This document shows, piece after piece, positions 54,135 through 62,637 of a stretch of 64,000 bases of DNA. Source of the stretch: Zobellia russellii. GTDB lineage: Bacteria; Bacteroidota; Bacteroidia; Flavobacteriales; Flavobacteriaceae. How positions within the stretch are numbered: position 1 is the stretch's first letter; each line of letters opens with the position of its first letter. Position numbers and translations under genes: made by a program. Where the stretch lies: assembly GCF_018728565.1 (NCBI RefSeq), contig NZ_JACSOI010000012.1, positions 46,474-110,473 of the forward strand, read 5' to 3'. The notes below the pieces were generated by a model. It searched no databases. It saw nothing but the letters and a program-made list of their open reading frames with translations, and was not told the origin of the DNA.

Positions 54135-56504
54135 ATGTTTCATAAAATACTGGGTATATGGCTATTCCTTAGTCTATGCGCCACAGCGTTCGCACAGGAA
54201 ACTTTTCAAATTAAAGGGATTGTGTTGCACGCAAAAGACTTATCGCCGGCACAGGGCGCTACAATTGCAGGTAAAAGCTTGTATGCCGTTTCAACGGAAA
54301 ATGGTGCTTTTATCATAAACCATGTGGCTAAGGGCTCGTACTCCTTTACGATATCTCATATTGGTTGCGAACCTACAACCATTAGTGTTGATGTAGGCCC
54401 ACATATGGAAGAACTAACCGTATTCTTGCATGAGTCCGCTACCGTACTAGACGAAGTAAAAGTCAATGGAAAAACCAAAAAAAGAGAAGCTTTAGAAGTT
54501 CCCATAGTCACTACGTCGGTGTCCAAGGAATTCCTTGATCAGAACAGGGAAAACACGCTAATGCAGACCTTAAGCAAAATAGCCGGGGTCAGTACTATAA
54601 ATATTGGTTCGGGACAATCCAAACCCGTAATTCGCGGACTGGGTTTTAACCGCGTTGCCGTGGTACAGAACGGCATAAAGCACGAAGCACAGCAATGGGG
54701 CAATGACCACGGCTTGGAAATTGACCAGCACGGTATCGAAAACATACAGATTATTAAAGGTCCGGCTTCTTTATTATACGGATCTGATGCTATAGCAGGT
54801 GTTGTAGATATACAGCCAAACCAAACACCGTTACCCAATTCTTTTGATGGCGAAGTGAATATCCTAGGCGAAAGCAACAATGATCTGCTGGGTGTTTCTG
54901 CAGGTGTTACGGCTAGAAAAGACAAATGGTTTTATCGCGGGCGCCTAACGTATAGGGATTATGGCGACTATAAGGTACCGGCTGACCAGATCAATTATGA
55001 GAATTACATATTTGAATTGCATGAAAATAATTTAAGGAATACGGCCGGAAACGAAGCGGATGCAAGTCTAGGAATCGGTTTTGTTTCTAATGGCCTAAAA
55101 TCTGAAACCGTATTTAGTAATGTTAACGCCAAAAACGGATTCTTTGCAAATGCACATGGTTTAGAAGTTAGAACTTCCAGTATAGATTATGACAACTCTA
55201 GCAGAGATATAGACCTTCCCTATCACAAGGTCAATCACTTTAAAATCACCAACAATACTTCAATAAATATTGGAGAGCATAATCTACACCTAGACCTTGG
55301 TTATCAGAACAACAACCGTGAAGAACATTCAGAGCCTGTTCCTCATGGCTATATGCCAACACCTCCGGAAACCAAAGAAAGATTATTTATTAAAAATACC
55401 TACTCCTTAAATTTTCGGGATGCCTTTCAACCTACTGACCAACATGACATGGTGGTAGGTTTAAATACGGAGTACCAGAACAACAATATAGGCGGATGGG
55501 GATTTTTAATTCCCGAATACAACCGTTTTACCGCTGGTCTTTTTGCATACGATCAGTTTGAGGTCAATTCTGATTTTCATGTTCTAGCAGGCCTGCGTTA
55601 TGATGTGGGTCGTGTAGATACCAAAGCGTATTATGATTGGTTCCCTTCCACCGTAAATAACGAGGATGGCTCTACATCATATATTTTCCTGCAACGGTCA
55701 AAAGACAAAACACTCGATTTTGGTAGCCTTAGTGCCTCTCTAGGCATCAGCTACATCAAAAATAAAACCAGTTACAAAATAAATGTTGGCCGAAGCTTTA
55801 GAATGCCATTGGCCAATGAATTGGCATCGGACGGTGTTAACTATCACATGTACCGTTATGAAAAAGGGAATATCGATTTGGACCCGGAAATATCGTATCA
55901 GCTAGATTTGGCCGTAGACCATACAGAGAAATCATTTACCGTAGGTGTGAGTCCGTTTGTAAACCTATTTCAAAATTACATTTACCTCAACCCAACATCA
56001 AGCTATTACGAAACCATACAGATCTATGAGTATACCCAAGCCAAGGTATTTAGAATTGGTGGCGAGTTTAACGCAAGTACTACCATTACTAAAAGCCTAC
56101 AGGTAGATGCCTCTGTTGAATACGTGCATTCCAGGCAGATCAGTGGCGCGAAGGAAGGATTTACATTGCCGTTTTCCCCTCCATTATCCGGCTTGCTCTC
56201 CGCTAGATATGAATTCAACAAGCTACTATTTTTTAAGAAGCCGCAATTGATCGCCGATTTTAGAATTACAGCGGCCCAGGAAGAAATTGTACCTCCGGAG
56301 GAAAAGACGGACGGCTATCAGGTGTTGAACATGTCTTTTTTAACGCAAGTAGATGTTTTTAAGAACGATCTGCCTCTAGAAATGCGTGTAAAACTGAACA
56401 ACGTATTCGATACCAAATATTTTAATCACACCAGCTTCTACAGACTCATAGATGTTCCAGAAGCCGGTAGAAACATCTCATTATCCCTAACAATACCTTT
56501 TTAA
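54135..56504 (+). CDS. TonB-dependent receptor, ZnuD-like
   Basis: This 789-residue outer-membrane receptor has a signal peptide (ending TAFAQ), a carboxypeptidase-regulatory-like domain (about 25-110), the plug (SKIAGVSTINIGSGQSKPVI, RGLGFNRVAVVQNGIKHEAQ, QWGNDHGLEIDQHGIENI, KGPASLLYGSDAIAGVVDI) and a barrel ending ISLSLTIPF. The His-containing plug text and the neighbours with many His suggest import of zinc. The substrate remains an inference. A tandem repeat begins two bases after the stop codon. Confidence 0.85.
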   Translation: MFHKILGIWLFLSLCATAFAQETFQIKGIVLHAKDLSPAQGATIAGKSLYAVSTENGAFIINHVAKGSYSFTISHIGCEPTTISVDVGPHMEELTVFLHESATVLDEVKVNGKTKKREALEVPIVTTSVSKEFLDQNRENTLMQTLSKIAGVSTINIGSGQSKPVIRGLGFNRVAVVQNGIKHEAQQWGNDHGLEIDQHGIENIQIIKGPASLLYGSDAIAGVVDIQPNQTPLPNSFDGEVNILGESNNDLLGVSAGVTARKDKWFYRGRLTYRDYGDYKVPADQINYENYIFELHENNLRNTAGNEADASLGIGFVSNGLKSETVFSNVNAKNGFFANAHGLEVRTSSIDYDNSSRDIDLPYHKVNHFKITNNTSINIGEHNLHLDLGYQNNNREEHSEPVPHGYMPTPPETKERLFIKNTYSLNFRDAFQPTDQHDMVVGLNTEYQNNNIGGWGFLIPEYNRFTAGLFAYDQFEVNSDFHVLAGLRYDVGRVDTKAYYDWFPSTVNNEDGSTSYIFLQRSKDKTLDFGSLSASLGISYIKNKTSYKINVGRSFRMPLANELASDGVNYHMYRYEKGNIDLDPEISYQLDLAVDHTEKSFTVGVSPFVNLFQNYIYLNPTSSYYETIQIYEYTQAKVFRIGGEFNASTTITKSLQVDASVEYVHSRQISGAKEGFTLPFSPPLSGLLSARYEFNKLLFFKKPQLIADFRITAAQEEIVPPEEKTDGYQVLNMSFLTQVDVFKNDLPLEMRVKLNNVFDTKYFNHTSFYRLIDVPEAGRNISLSLTIPF

Positions 56505-56506
56505 AA

Positions 56507-56579
56507 TCAGTAATCAGTAATCAGTAATCAGTAATCAGTAATCAGTAATCAGTAATCAGTAATCAGTAATCAGTAATCA
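56507..56579 (+). repeat. Ten perfect copies of a 7-bp tandem repeat
   Basis: The unit TCAGTAA is repeated ten times without a mismatch, then a partial TCA. It starts two bases after the TonB receptor stop and ends 18 bp before the ATG of the next gene. Perfect short repeats mutate by slipped-strand mispairing; here a length change would alter the spacing between the two genes and possibly the expression of the downstream lipoproteins. Confidence 0.95.
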
Positions 56580-56597
56580 AATTAAAAATTAAAACCT

Positions 56598-57413
56598 ATG
56601 AAAACAACTAGTATGAAACCCAATTTAAAATTTTTAGCAATCGTTGCTTCCGCCGGACTCTTTTTACAATCCTGTAGTAGTGATGATGATGGAGCTATTG
56701 AAATGAATGCTCCCGTCATTACCAGCTTTGAATATGGCGAAGGTCATCATGACGAGGGTGAAGACCACGACCATAAATCAGAAGAAGCATATGCTTTTAA
56801 AGGTTCTGACATCCATTTAGCGGCAGAAATCAGTGCAGAAGCTACGGTAAGCAGTATAACACTTTCAATTCATTCAGATGACGTAACTGCCGAAGAAGGA
56901 GAAGTAGACTGGGAATTTGAAAAGGTATTTACGGATGCTAAATACTTAGTAATTAATCCAGAATTTCATGAGCATATAGATATCCCTGCAGATATTCCTT
57001 CAGGTGAATACCATATTGAACTTTTGGTAACCGATGAACTAGGGAACAGCACAGAGGTAGAAGGTCACCTTGAAATTATGGACGTTATTACTTTAAGCGA
57101 TTTTTCAATTGATGAAACCGTTGCCAGAGGCGAAGATTTTCATGCCGAATTTATGATCAGTGCCGTAAACGGTATACATGGTATTACCGTTGATATTCAC
57201 GCACACGGACTAACGCTTGCCGAAGGCGAAGAAGAGTGGCATTTTGAATCTGAGTACACAGAAGGATACCACGAACTCACCGATGCCGAGTTCCATAAAC
57301 ATATTGATGTGCCGGTTACTGCTCCTGCAGGTGAGTACCACATGGTTTTTACTGTGGAAGATGAAGATGGCAATACTAAAGAATATGACACGCATTTAAT
57401 TGTTACCGAGTAA
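56598..57413 (+). CDS. His-rich DUF4625 lipoprotein with two repeats
   Basis: This 271-residue lipoprotein (lipobox LQSC) has two tandem DUF4625-like beta-sandwich domains (about 35-155 and 160-271). Each has a His cluster: GEGHHDEGEDHDHKSEE in the first, and FHEHIDIPADIPSGEYH or FHKHIDVPVTAPAGEYH at the end of the repeats. It probably binds metal ions at the surface for the TonB receptor upstream. An alternative ATG at 56613 lacks the first five residues. Confidence 0.82.
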   Translation: MKTTSMKPNLKFLAIVASAGLFLQSCSSDDDGAIEMNAPVITSFEYGEGHHDEGEDHDHKSEEAYAFKGSDIHLAAEISAEATVSSITLSIHSDDVTAEEGEVDWEFEKVFTDAKYLVINPEFHEHIDIPADIPSGEYHIELLVTDELGNSTEVEGHLEIMDVITLSDFSIDETVARGEDFHAEFMISAVNGIHGITVDIHAHGLTLAEGEEEWHFESEYTEGYHELTDAEFHKHIDVPVTAPAGEYHMVFTVEDEDGNTKEYDTHLIVTE

Positions 57414-57427
57414 CTAAATCCAATAAC

Positions 57428-57460
57428 ACCGCATAGTACTTAGAAGTGCTATGCGGTTTT
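57428..57460 (+). terminator. Terminator between the two DUF4625 genes
   Basis: ACCGCATAG and CTATGCGGT form a stem, extended by the inner CTT/AAG, followed by TTTT. It separates the His-rich lipoprotein gene from the next and may act as a partial terminator. Confidence 0.75.
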
Positions 57461-57472
57461 AAATCGCATAAA

Positions 57473-57952
57473 ATGAAGTTCTCATTAAAATATTTCTATT
57501 TAGCATCCTTTATTTTGTTAACCGCTGCATGCTCTAACGATAACAGTGATGACATAGATGAAGAAAAGCCTACTATCAGCGTTAATTATTCAGAAGGTTT
57601 TCCACAAGGTTGCACATTGTTGACCAGAGGAGAAACCTATAATTTTAGGGCCATGGTGACCGATAACAGTGAACTGGCCGCTTACAGTATTGATATCCAC
57701 CATAATTTTGACCATCATACCCATGACGACCAAGTAGCGAAATGTGAATTGGGCGAAGTTCAATCCCCTGTGAATCCTTTAATTTATGTGGAGAACTTTA
57801 CAATTGATGGCGAATTGACAAGCTATGAAATAAATATTGCCGTAACCATACCAAACGATGTTGATACCGGCGATTACCACTGTGCCTATTCGGTTACAGA
57901 TGCAACCGGCTGGCAAAGCCGAACTTCCATAGATATAAAAATCGTGGAGTAA
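57473..57952 (+). CDS. DUF4625 lipoprotein with His cluster
   Basis: This 159-residue lipoprotein (LTAAC) has one DUF4625-like domain, with IDIHHNFDHHTHDDQVAKCE as a His-rich loop and two further Cys residues (FPQGCTLL and GDYHCAYS) that may form a disulfide. It is related to the protein encoded just upstream. The ATG at 57473 places the signal peptide at the N-terminus; an earlier TTG or ATG frame adds residues without purpose. Confidence 0.8.
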   Translation: MKFSLKYFYLASFILLTAACSNDNSDDIDEEKPTISVNYSEGFPQGCTLLTRGETYNFRAMVTDNSELAAYSIDIHHNFDHHTHDDQVAKCELGEVQSPVNPLIYVENFTIDGELTSYEINIAVTIPNDVDTGDYHCAYSVTDATGWQSRTSIDIKIVE

Positions 57953-57987
57953 AAAACACCCATAAGCTTAAACAAACCTTTTACCAT

Positions 57988-58263
57988 ATGGAAGCGATAA
58001 TTACGATTGTTGGTTTTTTAGGCGCGGTAAAAAACTTCATTGTTAAATCATATTCTACACATGAAAGAAAATTTTTATTTAAAGCTTTGACCAAAATACA
58101 ACTAAAACATAATTCCGTGGGTTGGACCGGTATGCAACATTCTGCCGATTATGTAGAACTGGCCATGTACGGACCGGGAAGCCAACTGTTGAAACCCTTT
58201 ATAAAAAATACGGACCTGCACTACCTTATGCTGGAAGCAGCGGAGGTTGAAAATACGTTTTAA
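57988..58263 (+). pseudogene. C-terminal fragment of a PhoA-type alkaline phosphatase
   Basis: The last 50 residues of this 91-residue frame match the C-terminus of alkaline phosphatase: GWTGMQHSADYVELAMYGPG keeps the zinc ligand His, and KNTDLHYLMLEAAEVE follows as the last helix. The first 20 residues do not match, and the catalytic Ser and other metal sites are absent. It is therefore a remnant. It lies beside a zinc-type receptor locus and near a phosphate-scavenging locus. Confidence 0.75.
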
Positions 58264-58367
58264 TGATTTTTACCCTCATACAGAATAGAAACACTAAATG
58301 ACCGCATTTTACCTTATTAGTATGATAGTTTCAGGAATAAGTGTATCAACTAAGTTTAGTGATTGCT

Positions 58368-59186
58368 TTAATCATCAAAAGGACTGACCACATTTAACAA
58401 AGTAGGTTCTGCAACTTGGGTATAAATCATTGTTGTCTTAATTGAATTGTGACCGAGTAGCTTTTGTATCACCCTTATATCAGTTCCTTTTTCCAAAAGG
58501 TGCGTAGCATAACTGTGTCTTAAGGTATGTGCTGTAATCCGTTTATTGATTTTTGCTCTTTTTGCCGCCGCCTTAAGTAATTTATTAAAGCTTGAACTAG
58601 AGTACTTTCCCCCTTTTTGACCTTCGAACAAAAAGAGCTTTGGTGAAAATTCTTTGTAATACATACGAAGCATAACTAGAATTTTTTCGGATAAGGGAAT
58701 TATGCGGTCTTTGTTGCCTTTTGCAGATTTAACATGTATAACCATCCTAGATGAGTCTATGTCCATGATTTTTAAGTCTATTAGTTCGCCAACCCTCAAA
58801 CCCGCACTATAGGTAAGGGCAATCATACTTTTATGTTTAACGTTATTGGCACATTGAATGATTTTTAGAATTTCCGTTTTTGAAATTATCACAGGAAGTT
58901 TTTCAGGCTTCCTACTGGGAAATAAAAATTCTAGATTAATATTTTGCCTGAACATCTCCTTATAGTAGAGCTTCAACGCCATTGCAATCTGTTTCTGATA
59001 GGAGTAAGAAACTTTTTTGGTATGCACCATGTGGTAAAAATACCTTTGCAGCTCCGTTTCGCTCACTCGGTTTAAGGTTTTTTGGAAAAAATGCTCGGCC
59101 ATCTTTACAATTGAAGAATAACTGTCAATCGTATTTTTACTATACCGTTTAACCTCCAATATTTTCACAAAATCAGGAATGGACAT
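58368..59186 (-). CDS. XerD-like tyrosine recombinase of the integron-like array
   Basis: This 272-residue recombinase has a complete active site: Arg131 (SAGLRVGELIDL), Lys156 (KSAKGNKDR), His220 and Arg223 (AHTLRHSYATHLL), His246 (KLLGHNSI) and Tyr255 (TTMIYTQV). The C-terminal TTMIYTQV and SPFDD resemble integron integrases (TTMIYTHV, SPLD). The extra segment of IntI before the HxxR box appears to be missing; only about 60 residues separate Lys156 from His220. It is transcribed away from the gene array at 59287-63900, as intI is from its cassettes. Confidence 0.88.
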   Translation of the reverse strand: MSIPDFVKILEVKRYSKNTIDSYSSIVKMAEHFFQKTLNRVSETELQRYFYHMVHTKKVSYSYQKQIAMALKLYYKEMFRQNINLEFLFPSRKPEKLPVIISKTEILKIIQCANNVKHKSMIALTYSAGLRVGELIDLKIMDIDSSRMVIHVKSAKGNKDRIIPLSEKILVMLRMYYKEFSPKLFLFEGQKGGKYSSSSFNKLLKAAAKRAKINKRITAHTLRHSYATHLLEKGTDIRVIQKLLGHNSIKTTMIYTQVAEPTLLNVVSPFDD

Positions 59187-59284
59187 ATTATGTCTAATAT
59201 ACTAATTAATTCTAAAAAAGTATTAAATTTAAACCTAATACGATGGTTATGTGGAATTTGCCGCATATCCACTAGTTAGCACAC
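59187..59284. other. attI-like primary junction and divergent promoter region
   Basis: This 98-bp region lies between the recombinase start and the first module. It has no arm pair like those between modules, as expected for a primary site. The last ten bases, GTTAGCACAC (59275-59284), are the exact complement of GTGTGCTAAC (60058-60067) at the end of the first module. Promoters for the recombinase and for the array should also lie here. Confidence 0.5.
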
Positions 59285-59286
59285 AT

Positions 59287-60066
59287 ATGGCAACCATCGA
59301 ACATTTAACAAACGAAGCGAAATTATTAGCAGAATTAGCCAATTCAAATTTGGGTAGTTTAGAAGGACGTTGCCCTGAAAAAATTGAAATTCAAGATTAC
59401 TATTTAGGTATTTTAAGAAGACAAGCTATTTTACATCTTGACTTGGAAAGAATACTGCAAAATCGAAACGCTGAATTAATTACTACGCCTTTTATTTTGC
59501 TGAGGAGTTTAATGGATGACTTTCTTCACCTACTCTATCTCGAGCTTCACGCTGACAGAGAAGAAGAAATTGTAAAAATTAATGCAAAGACACACAAACA
59601 GTCATTTAAGTCCATAGAAGATTTAACAAATTCAAATCATAATCACTTCAATGGAGCTTATGGTTATTATTTAAATGACGAACAATTTCAGGCACTAAAA
59701 GATATATTTACTGGAAAACCTGAAAATGACAAATACTTCACAAATAAAGACGAATTTCGATTCAAAAATTTCTTGCCTCTTTCACAAGTTGCGGAAAATA
59801 TAACTCACTCACGAGACGTGGAAATTTTCAAGGATAGAGCATTTTATTTATGGAAAGAGTTTTCATCATTTGTTCATTATTCTAATTCATCATTTTATCT
59901 TGAGACAAATCCGAATCCAATAAATCTTCAAAAAATCGAAGAAGGTTTTCAATATTGTTACAATTCAATCTATCTTTCATTCAAATATTTTGAGCGGACA
60001 TTTGGAATTGAATTTATAGATAATGCGAAATTAAGAGAGCGACACGGAATAATATACGTGTGCTAA
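59287..60066 (+). CDS. Helical cassette protein, DUF5677-like
   Basis: This 259-residue, mostly helical soluble protein has LLRSLMDDFLHLLYLELHAD and LWKEFSSFVHYSNSSF, which resemble the DUF5677 group of HEPN-related proteins, although I see no exact RxxxxH motif. The ATG at 59287 is chosen because it is two bases after GTTAGCACAC; the upstream GTG frame (59251) would cross the junction. The stop overlaps the closing 10-mer. It is the first cassette. Confidence 0.72.
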   Translation: MATIEHLTNEAKLLAELANSNLGSLEGRCPEKIEIQDYYLGILRRQAILHLDLERILQNRNAELITTPFILLRSLMDDFLHLLYLELHADREEEIVKINAKTHKQSFKSIEDLTNSNHNHFNGAYGYYLNDEQFQALKDIFTGKPENDKYFTNKDEFRFKNFLPLSQVAENITHSRDVEIFKDRAFYLWKEFSSFVHYSNSSFYLETNPNPINLQKIEEGFQYCYNSIYLSFKYFERTFGIEFIDNAKLRERHGIIYVC

Positions 60067-60260
60067 CAATGTATATAAAACATAGCTGTTACAAGCTTTC
60101 CCAAAGGTTTGCGTGTATTTGCGAAGACCGCCAAATTTTTAAATTTGGCTTTTTGAGAGATTAAAATAAAAAGAAAAATTTAAAAATTCGGCTCGTGTAT
60201 AATCCGAAAAGTTAGCGTCTTTTTACACGCTACGTTTCATATACTGGACCGTTGGCAACA
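60058..60260 (+). repeat. attC-like recombination site G
   Basis: In order: GTGTGCTAAC (60058-60067); a 3-nt spacer AAT; left arm GTATATAAAACATAGC (60071-60086); inner hairpin GCCAAATTT-TT-AAATTTGGC (60130-60149); right arm GCTACGTTTCATATAC (60229-60244); a 6-nt spacer TGGACC; and GTTGGCAACA (60251-60260). The arms are complementary at 14 of 16 positions. The first box matches the start of the upstream module and the last matches the end of the downstream module. Confidence 0.85.
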
Positions 60261-60262
60261 AT

Positions 60263-60844
60263 ATGACGAAACGCAGAAATAACCGCAAAAGAAGTCGATT
60301 TTCGATTTTATTCCCAATTTTGACAATAATCGGAATTGGAATTATTGCTGTGCTAACTTCTGGTTACGAAAAAAGTTGGTCGCATAATTGGAATGGTGTT
60401 TCGGAATCTATTAAAGACTCTGTTTTAGTCGTTAGAGACATTGCTTATACAGGTGGAACTGGACCGAATGGAAGGTCAATGGAAAAGTACGCTAATAAAA
60501 GACTTTGGATAATGGATAATGCGACTGAAAATGAACTCTTAAATTTGACAAAATATCCGAATGGAACTGTAAAAGCAATCGGTTACGAAGGACTTATAAG
60601 AAATAGTGTTTTTGATAAAAAAACCGACTTAATTTTAGAATCAATAAAAGACAAAGAATACAAAGTTTATTATTTAATGGGTTGTGAGGGAATTGAATTG
60701 GATGTTAGTGAATATCTAATTCAATGGTTTTTAAAAATTGACAATAAAATGCCACCATTCCGACCTGAATTAATTGCTGATTATGGATTATCGGAATCTG
60801 AAAAAGAAAAAATTCTGACGGAATTTCATAATCGGAAAAAATAA
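60263..60844 (+). CDS. Cassette protein with one membrane helix, unknown function
   Basis: This 193-residue protein has a basic N-terminus (MTKRRNNRKRSRF) and one helix (FPILTIIGIGIIAVLTSGY), so most of it faces the periplasm. The soluble part begins WNGVSESIKDSVLVVRDIAY and contains TKYPNGTVKAIGYEGLIRN, a helical-repeat-like segment. I recognise no family. It is bracketed exactly by GTTGGCAACA (60251-60260) and TGTTGCCAAC (60851-60860). Confidence 0.68.
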   Translation: MTKRRNNRKRSRFSILFPILTIIGIGIIAVLTSGYEKSWSHNWNGVSESIKDSVLVVRDIAYTGGTGPNGRSMEKYANKRLWIMDNATENELLNLTKYPNGTVKAIGYEGLIRNSVFDKKTDLILESIKDKEYKVYYLMGCEGIELDVSEYLIQWFLKIDNKMPPFRPELIADYGLSESEKEKILTEFHNRKK

Positions 60845-60850
60845 AAATAC

Positions 60851-60988
60851 TGTTGCCAACACCGTATATAAAAAATTGCTGGTGTTTGGCTCAAACAAGG
60901 GTCGTTGCACGTTTGCTACGTCTGAATTTCCTTCGGAAATTCCTCGCACGCAAACCCGCAACTTTCCATATACAAAAACGTTGGCAAA
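60851..60988 (+). repeat. attC-like recombination site H
   Basis: In order: TGTTGCCAAC (60851-60860); spacer ACC; left arm GTATATAAAAAATTGC (60864-60879); inner hairpin GAATTTCC-TTC-GGAAATTC (60924-60942); right arm GCAACTTTCCATATAC (60958-60973); spacer AAAAAC; and GTTGGCAAA (60980-60988). The arms are complementary at 13 of 16 positions. The inner GTCGTTGCACGTTTGCTACG is shared with site F. Confidence 0.85.
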
Positions 60989-61037
60989 CATTATGACGAA
61001 CATTCATCAAACTGAAAAACAGTAGTCACTTAAACAA

Positions 61038-61619
61038 ATGGATATTGAAAAAATCTTAAATAAAATTGGAGAAACATATCATCCTATCACCAATGAATGT
61101 CAACAAGAGTTAATTGCGAATTCAAAAATTGTAAGTTATAAAAAGGGCGAGATTGTAGCTCGTGAAGGACAATTTTCCAAAAAAGCCTACTTAATTGTAA
61201 AAGGTTGTTCAAGAGCATATTATTTAAAAGACGGAAAGGACATTTCTGACTGGTTCACTTTTGAAAATGAAATAATGGCTGCAATTATCAGTTTTTTCAG
61301 CGAAGAGCCAAGTCCTCATTATGTTGAATTTATTGAAGATTCCGTTGTGCTTGAATTTTCAAAAGATACAGTTGATTGCCTTTCGAAGAAGTACCACGAT
61401 TTTGAACGTTTTATTAGTAAAGTTGTTACTCAAACTATGTTAGGTCTATGTGAAAGATTATATACAATTCAGTTCAACAAGGCAGAAGAACGCTATAAAC
61501 ACCTTTTAAATATTTATCCAAATATAACCCAAAGAATACCTCTTACGCACATTGCATCCTATTTAGGAATTACACTTGAAACATTAAGCAGAATAAGAAA
61601 TCCAAAAAAACGAATTTGA
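61038..61619 (+). CDS. Crp/Fnr-family regulator (cassette gene)
   Basis: This 193-residue regulator has a cNMP-binding-like beta-roll (about 20-120: YKKGEIVAREGQFSKKAYLI) and a C-terminal helix-turn-helix (PLTHIASYLGITLETLSRIR). It is the first of three genes inside one module (GTTGGCAAA at 60980-60988 to TTTGCCAAC at 62638-62646). The NAD(P)H oxidoreductase gene in the same module is a likely target. Confidence 0.85.
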   Translation: MDIEKILNKIGETYHPITNECQQELIANSKIVSYKKGEIVAREGQFSKKAYLIVKGCSRAYYLKDGKDISDWFTFENEIMAAIISFFSEEPSPHYVEFIEDSVVLEFSKDTVDCLSKKYHDFERFISKVVTQTMLGLCERLYTIQFNKAEERYKHLLNIYPNITQRIPLTHIASYLGITLETLSRIRNPKKRI

Positions 61620-61675
61620 TTTATATCAAATGATACATCTTCCATTAAAATAACCTTTGTAAAAAGGTTTAAAAA

Positions 61676-62014
61676 ATGGAAGAAAACAACAAACAACTAA
61701 AATCAATTTGGGGAAAATGGTGGGAACCTATTAGAAAATGGTTTTATCCTATTTGGTTATTATATGAACTTACCATTCGTTTTTACAAATATGCAATAGC
61801 CGTTTACAGCTATTTTATCGAAAAGCAAGATTACTTCGATTCATATTTGGGAGAAATCGGGACACAAATATTAGCTGTTTTTTGTAGTGTTAGCAGCTTC
61901 ATAATTTGCACATTCTTCTTAACGGTATCAACTTGTTTTATTCTTTATAAGTTCTTCAAAATTGAGAATTTAACAGACACGAAATTTGAAAGAAAATTGA
62001 AAACTTATTTTTAG
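61676..62014 (+). CDS. Small membrane protein of unknown function (cassette gene)
   Basis: This 112-residue protein has an amphipathic Trp/Tyr-rich N-terminal region (SIWGKWWEPIRKWFYPIWLL) and one clear helix (ILAVFCSVSSFIICTFFLTV). I recognise no family. It lies four bases upstream of the oxidoreductase gene and in the same module as the Crp/Fnr gene, so it probably belongs to the same function. Confidence 0.6.
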   Translation: MEENNKQLKSIWGKWWEPIRKWFYPIWLLYELTIRFYKYAIAVYSYFIEKQDYFDSYLGEIGTQILAVFCSVSSFIICTFFLTVSTCFILYKFFKIENLTDTKFERKLKTYF

Positions 62015-62018
62015 GTTT

Positions 62019-62597
62019 ATGAAAAACATACTAATCATAAATGGACATCCAGATAAAGAAAGTTTCAATTTTGCACTTTCAAAATCCTATAAAATAGGGG
62101 CTGAAAAATCGAATGCTGAAATAAAGGAAATTAACATCAGAGAATTGAACTTCAACCCAAACCTACAATTTGGATATAGAAAACGAACAGAATTAGAACC
62201 TGACCTATTAGACGCTCAAGCCAAATTAAAATGGGCTGACCATTTAGTTTGGATTTATCCTGTTTGGTGGAGTTCTGTACCTGCAATAATGAAAGGGTTT
62301 TTAGACCGAGTTTTACTTCCTGGATTTGCTTTTAACAAAAGAGAAAATTCATTATTTAGCGATACGTATTTTACTGGAAAAACAGCAAGAGTAATTTGTA
62401 CATTAGACCAACCTGCGTGGTATTATAAATGGGTTTATGGAAACCCTAGCCACAACGCTATGAAAAAAGGAACATTAAAATACATTGGAATAAAAAAGGT
62501 GCGAATTACTACTATTGGACCTATAAGACTTTCTAAAGAAGACTTTAGAGCAAAATGGTTAAGAAAAGTTGAAATTTTAGGTCAAATGAATAAGTAA
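62019..62597 (+). CDS. NAD(P)H-dependent quinone reductase-like flavoprotein (cassette gene)
   Basis: This 192-residue flavodoxin-fold enzyme of the KefF/MdaB/NQO group has ILIINGHPDKESFNFALS at the N-terminus and HLVWIYPVWWSSVPAIMKGF plus LDRVLLPGFAF as the FMN/quinone region. It reduces quinones or similar compounds with NAD(P)H. It is the third gene of the three-gene module. A DoxX/Crp/flavin-reductase group with the same logic occurs in the island at 11849-14149. Confidence 0.87.
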   Translation: MKNILIINGHPDKESFNFALSKSYKIGAEKSNAEIKEINIRELNFNPNLQFGYRKRTELEPDLLDAQAKLKWADHLVWIYPVWWSSVPAIMKGFLDRVLLPGFAFNKRENSLFSDTYFTGKTARVICTLDQPAWYYKWVYGNPSHNAMKKGTLKYIGIKKVRITTIGPIRLSKEDFRAKWLRKVEILGQMNK

Positions 62598-62637
62598 TAA
62601 CGCACGACAATTAATACGCTAAATGAAAAAATAACGA

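Noticed and set aside
56507..56579. CRISPR array
   Set aside because: The repeat is a direct 7-bp tandem without spacers, and no cas gene is present.
59251..59286. GTG at 59251 as the start of the first cassette gene
   Set aside because: It would extend the protein across the module boundary GTTAGCACAC; the ATG at 59287 directly after the boundary agrees with the other modules.
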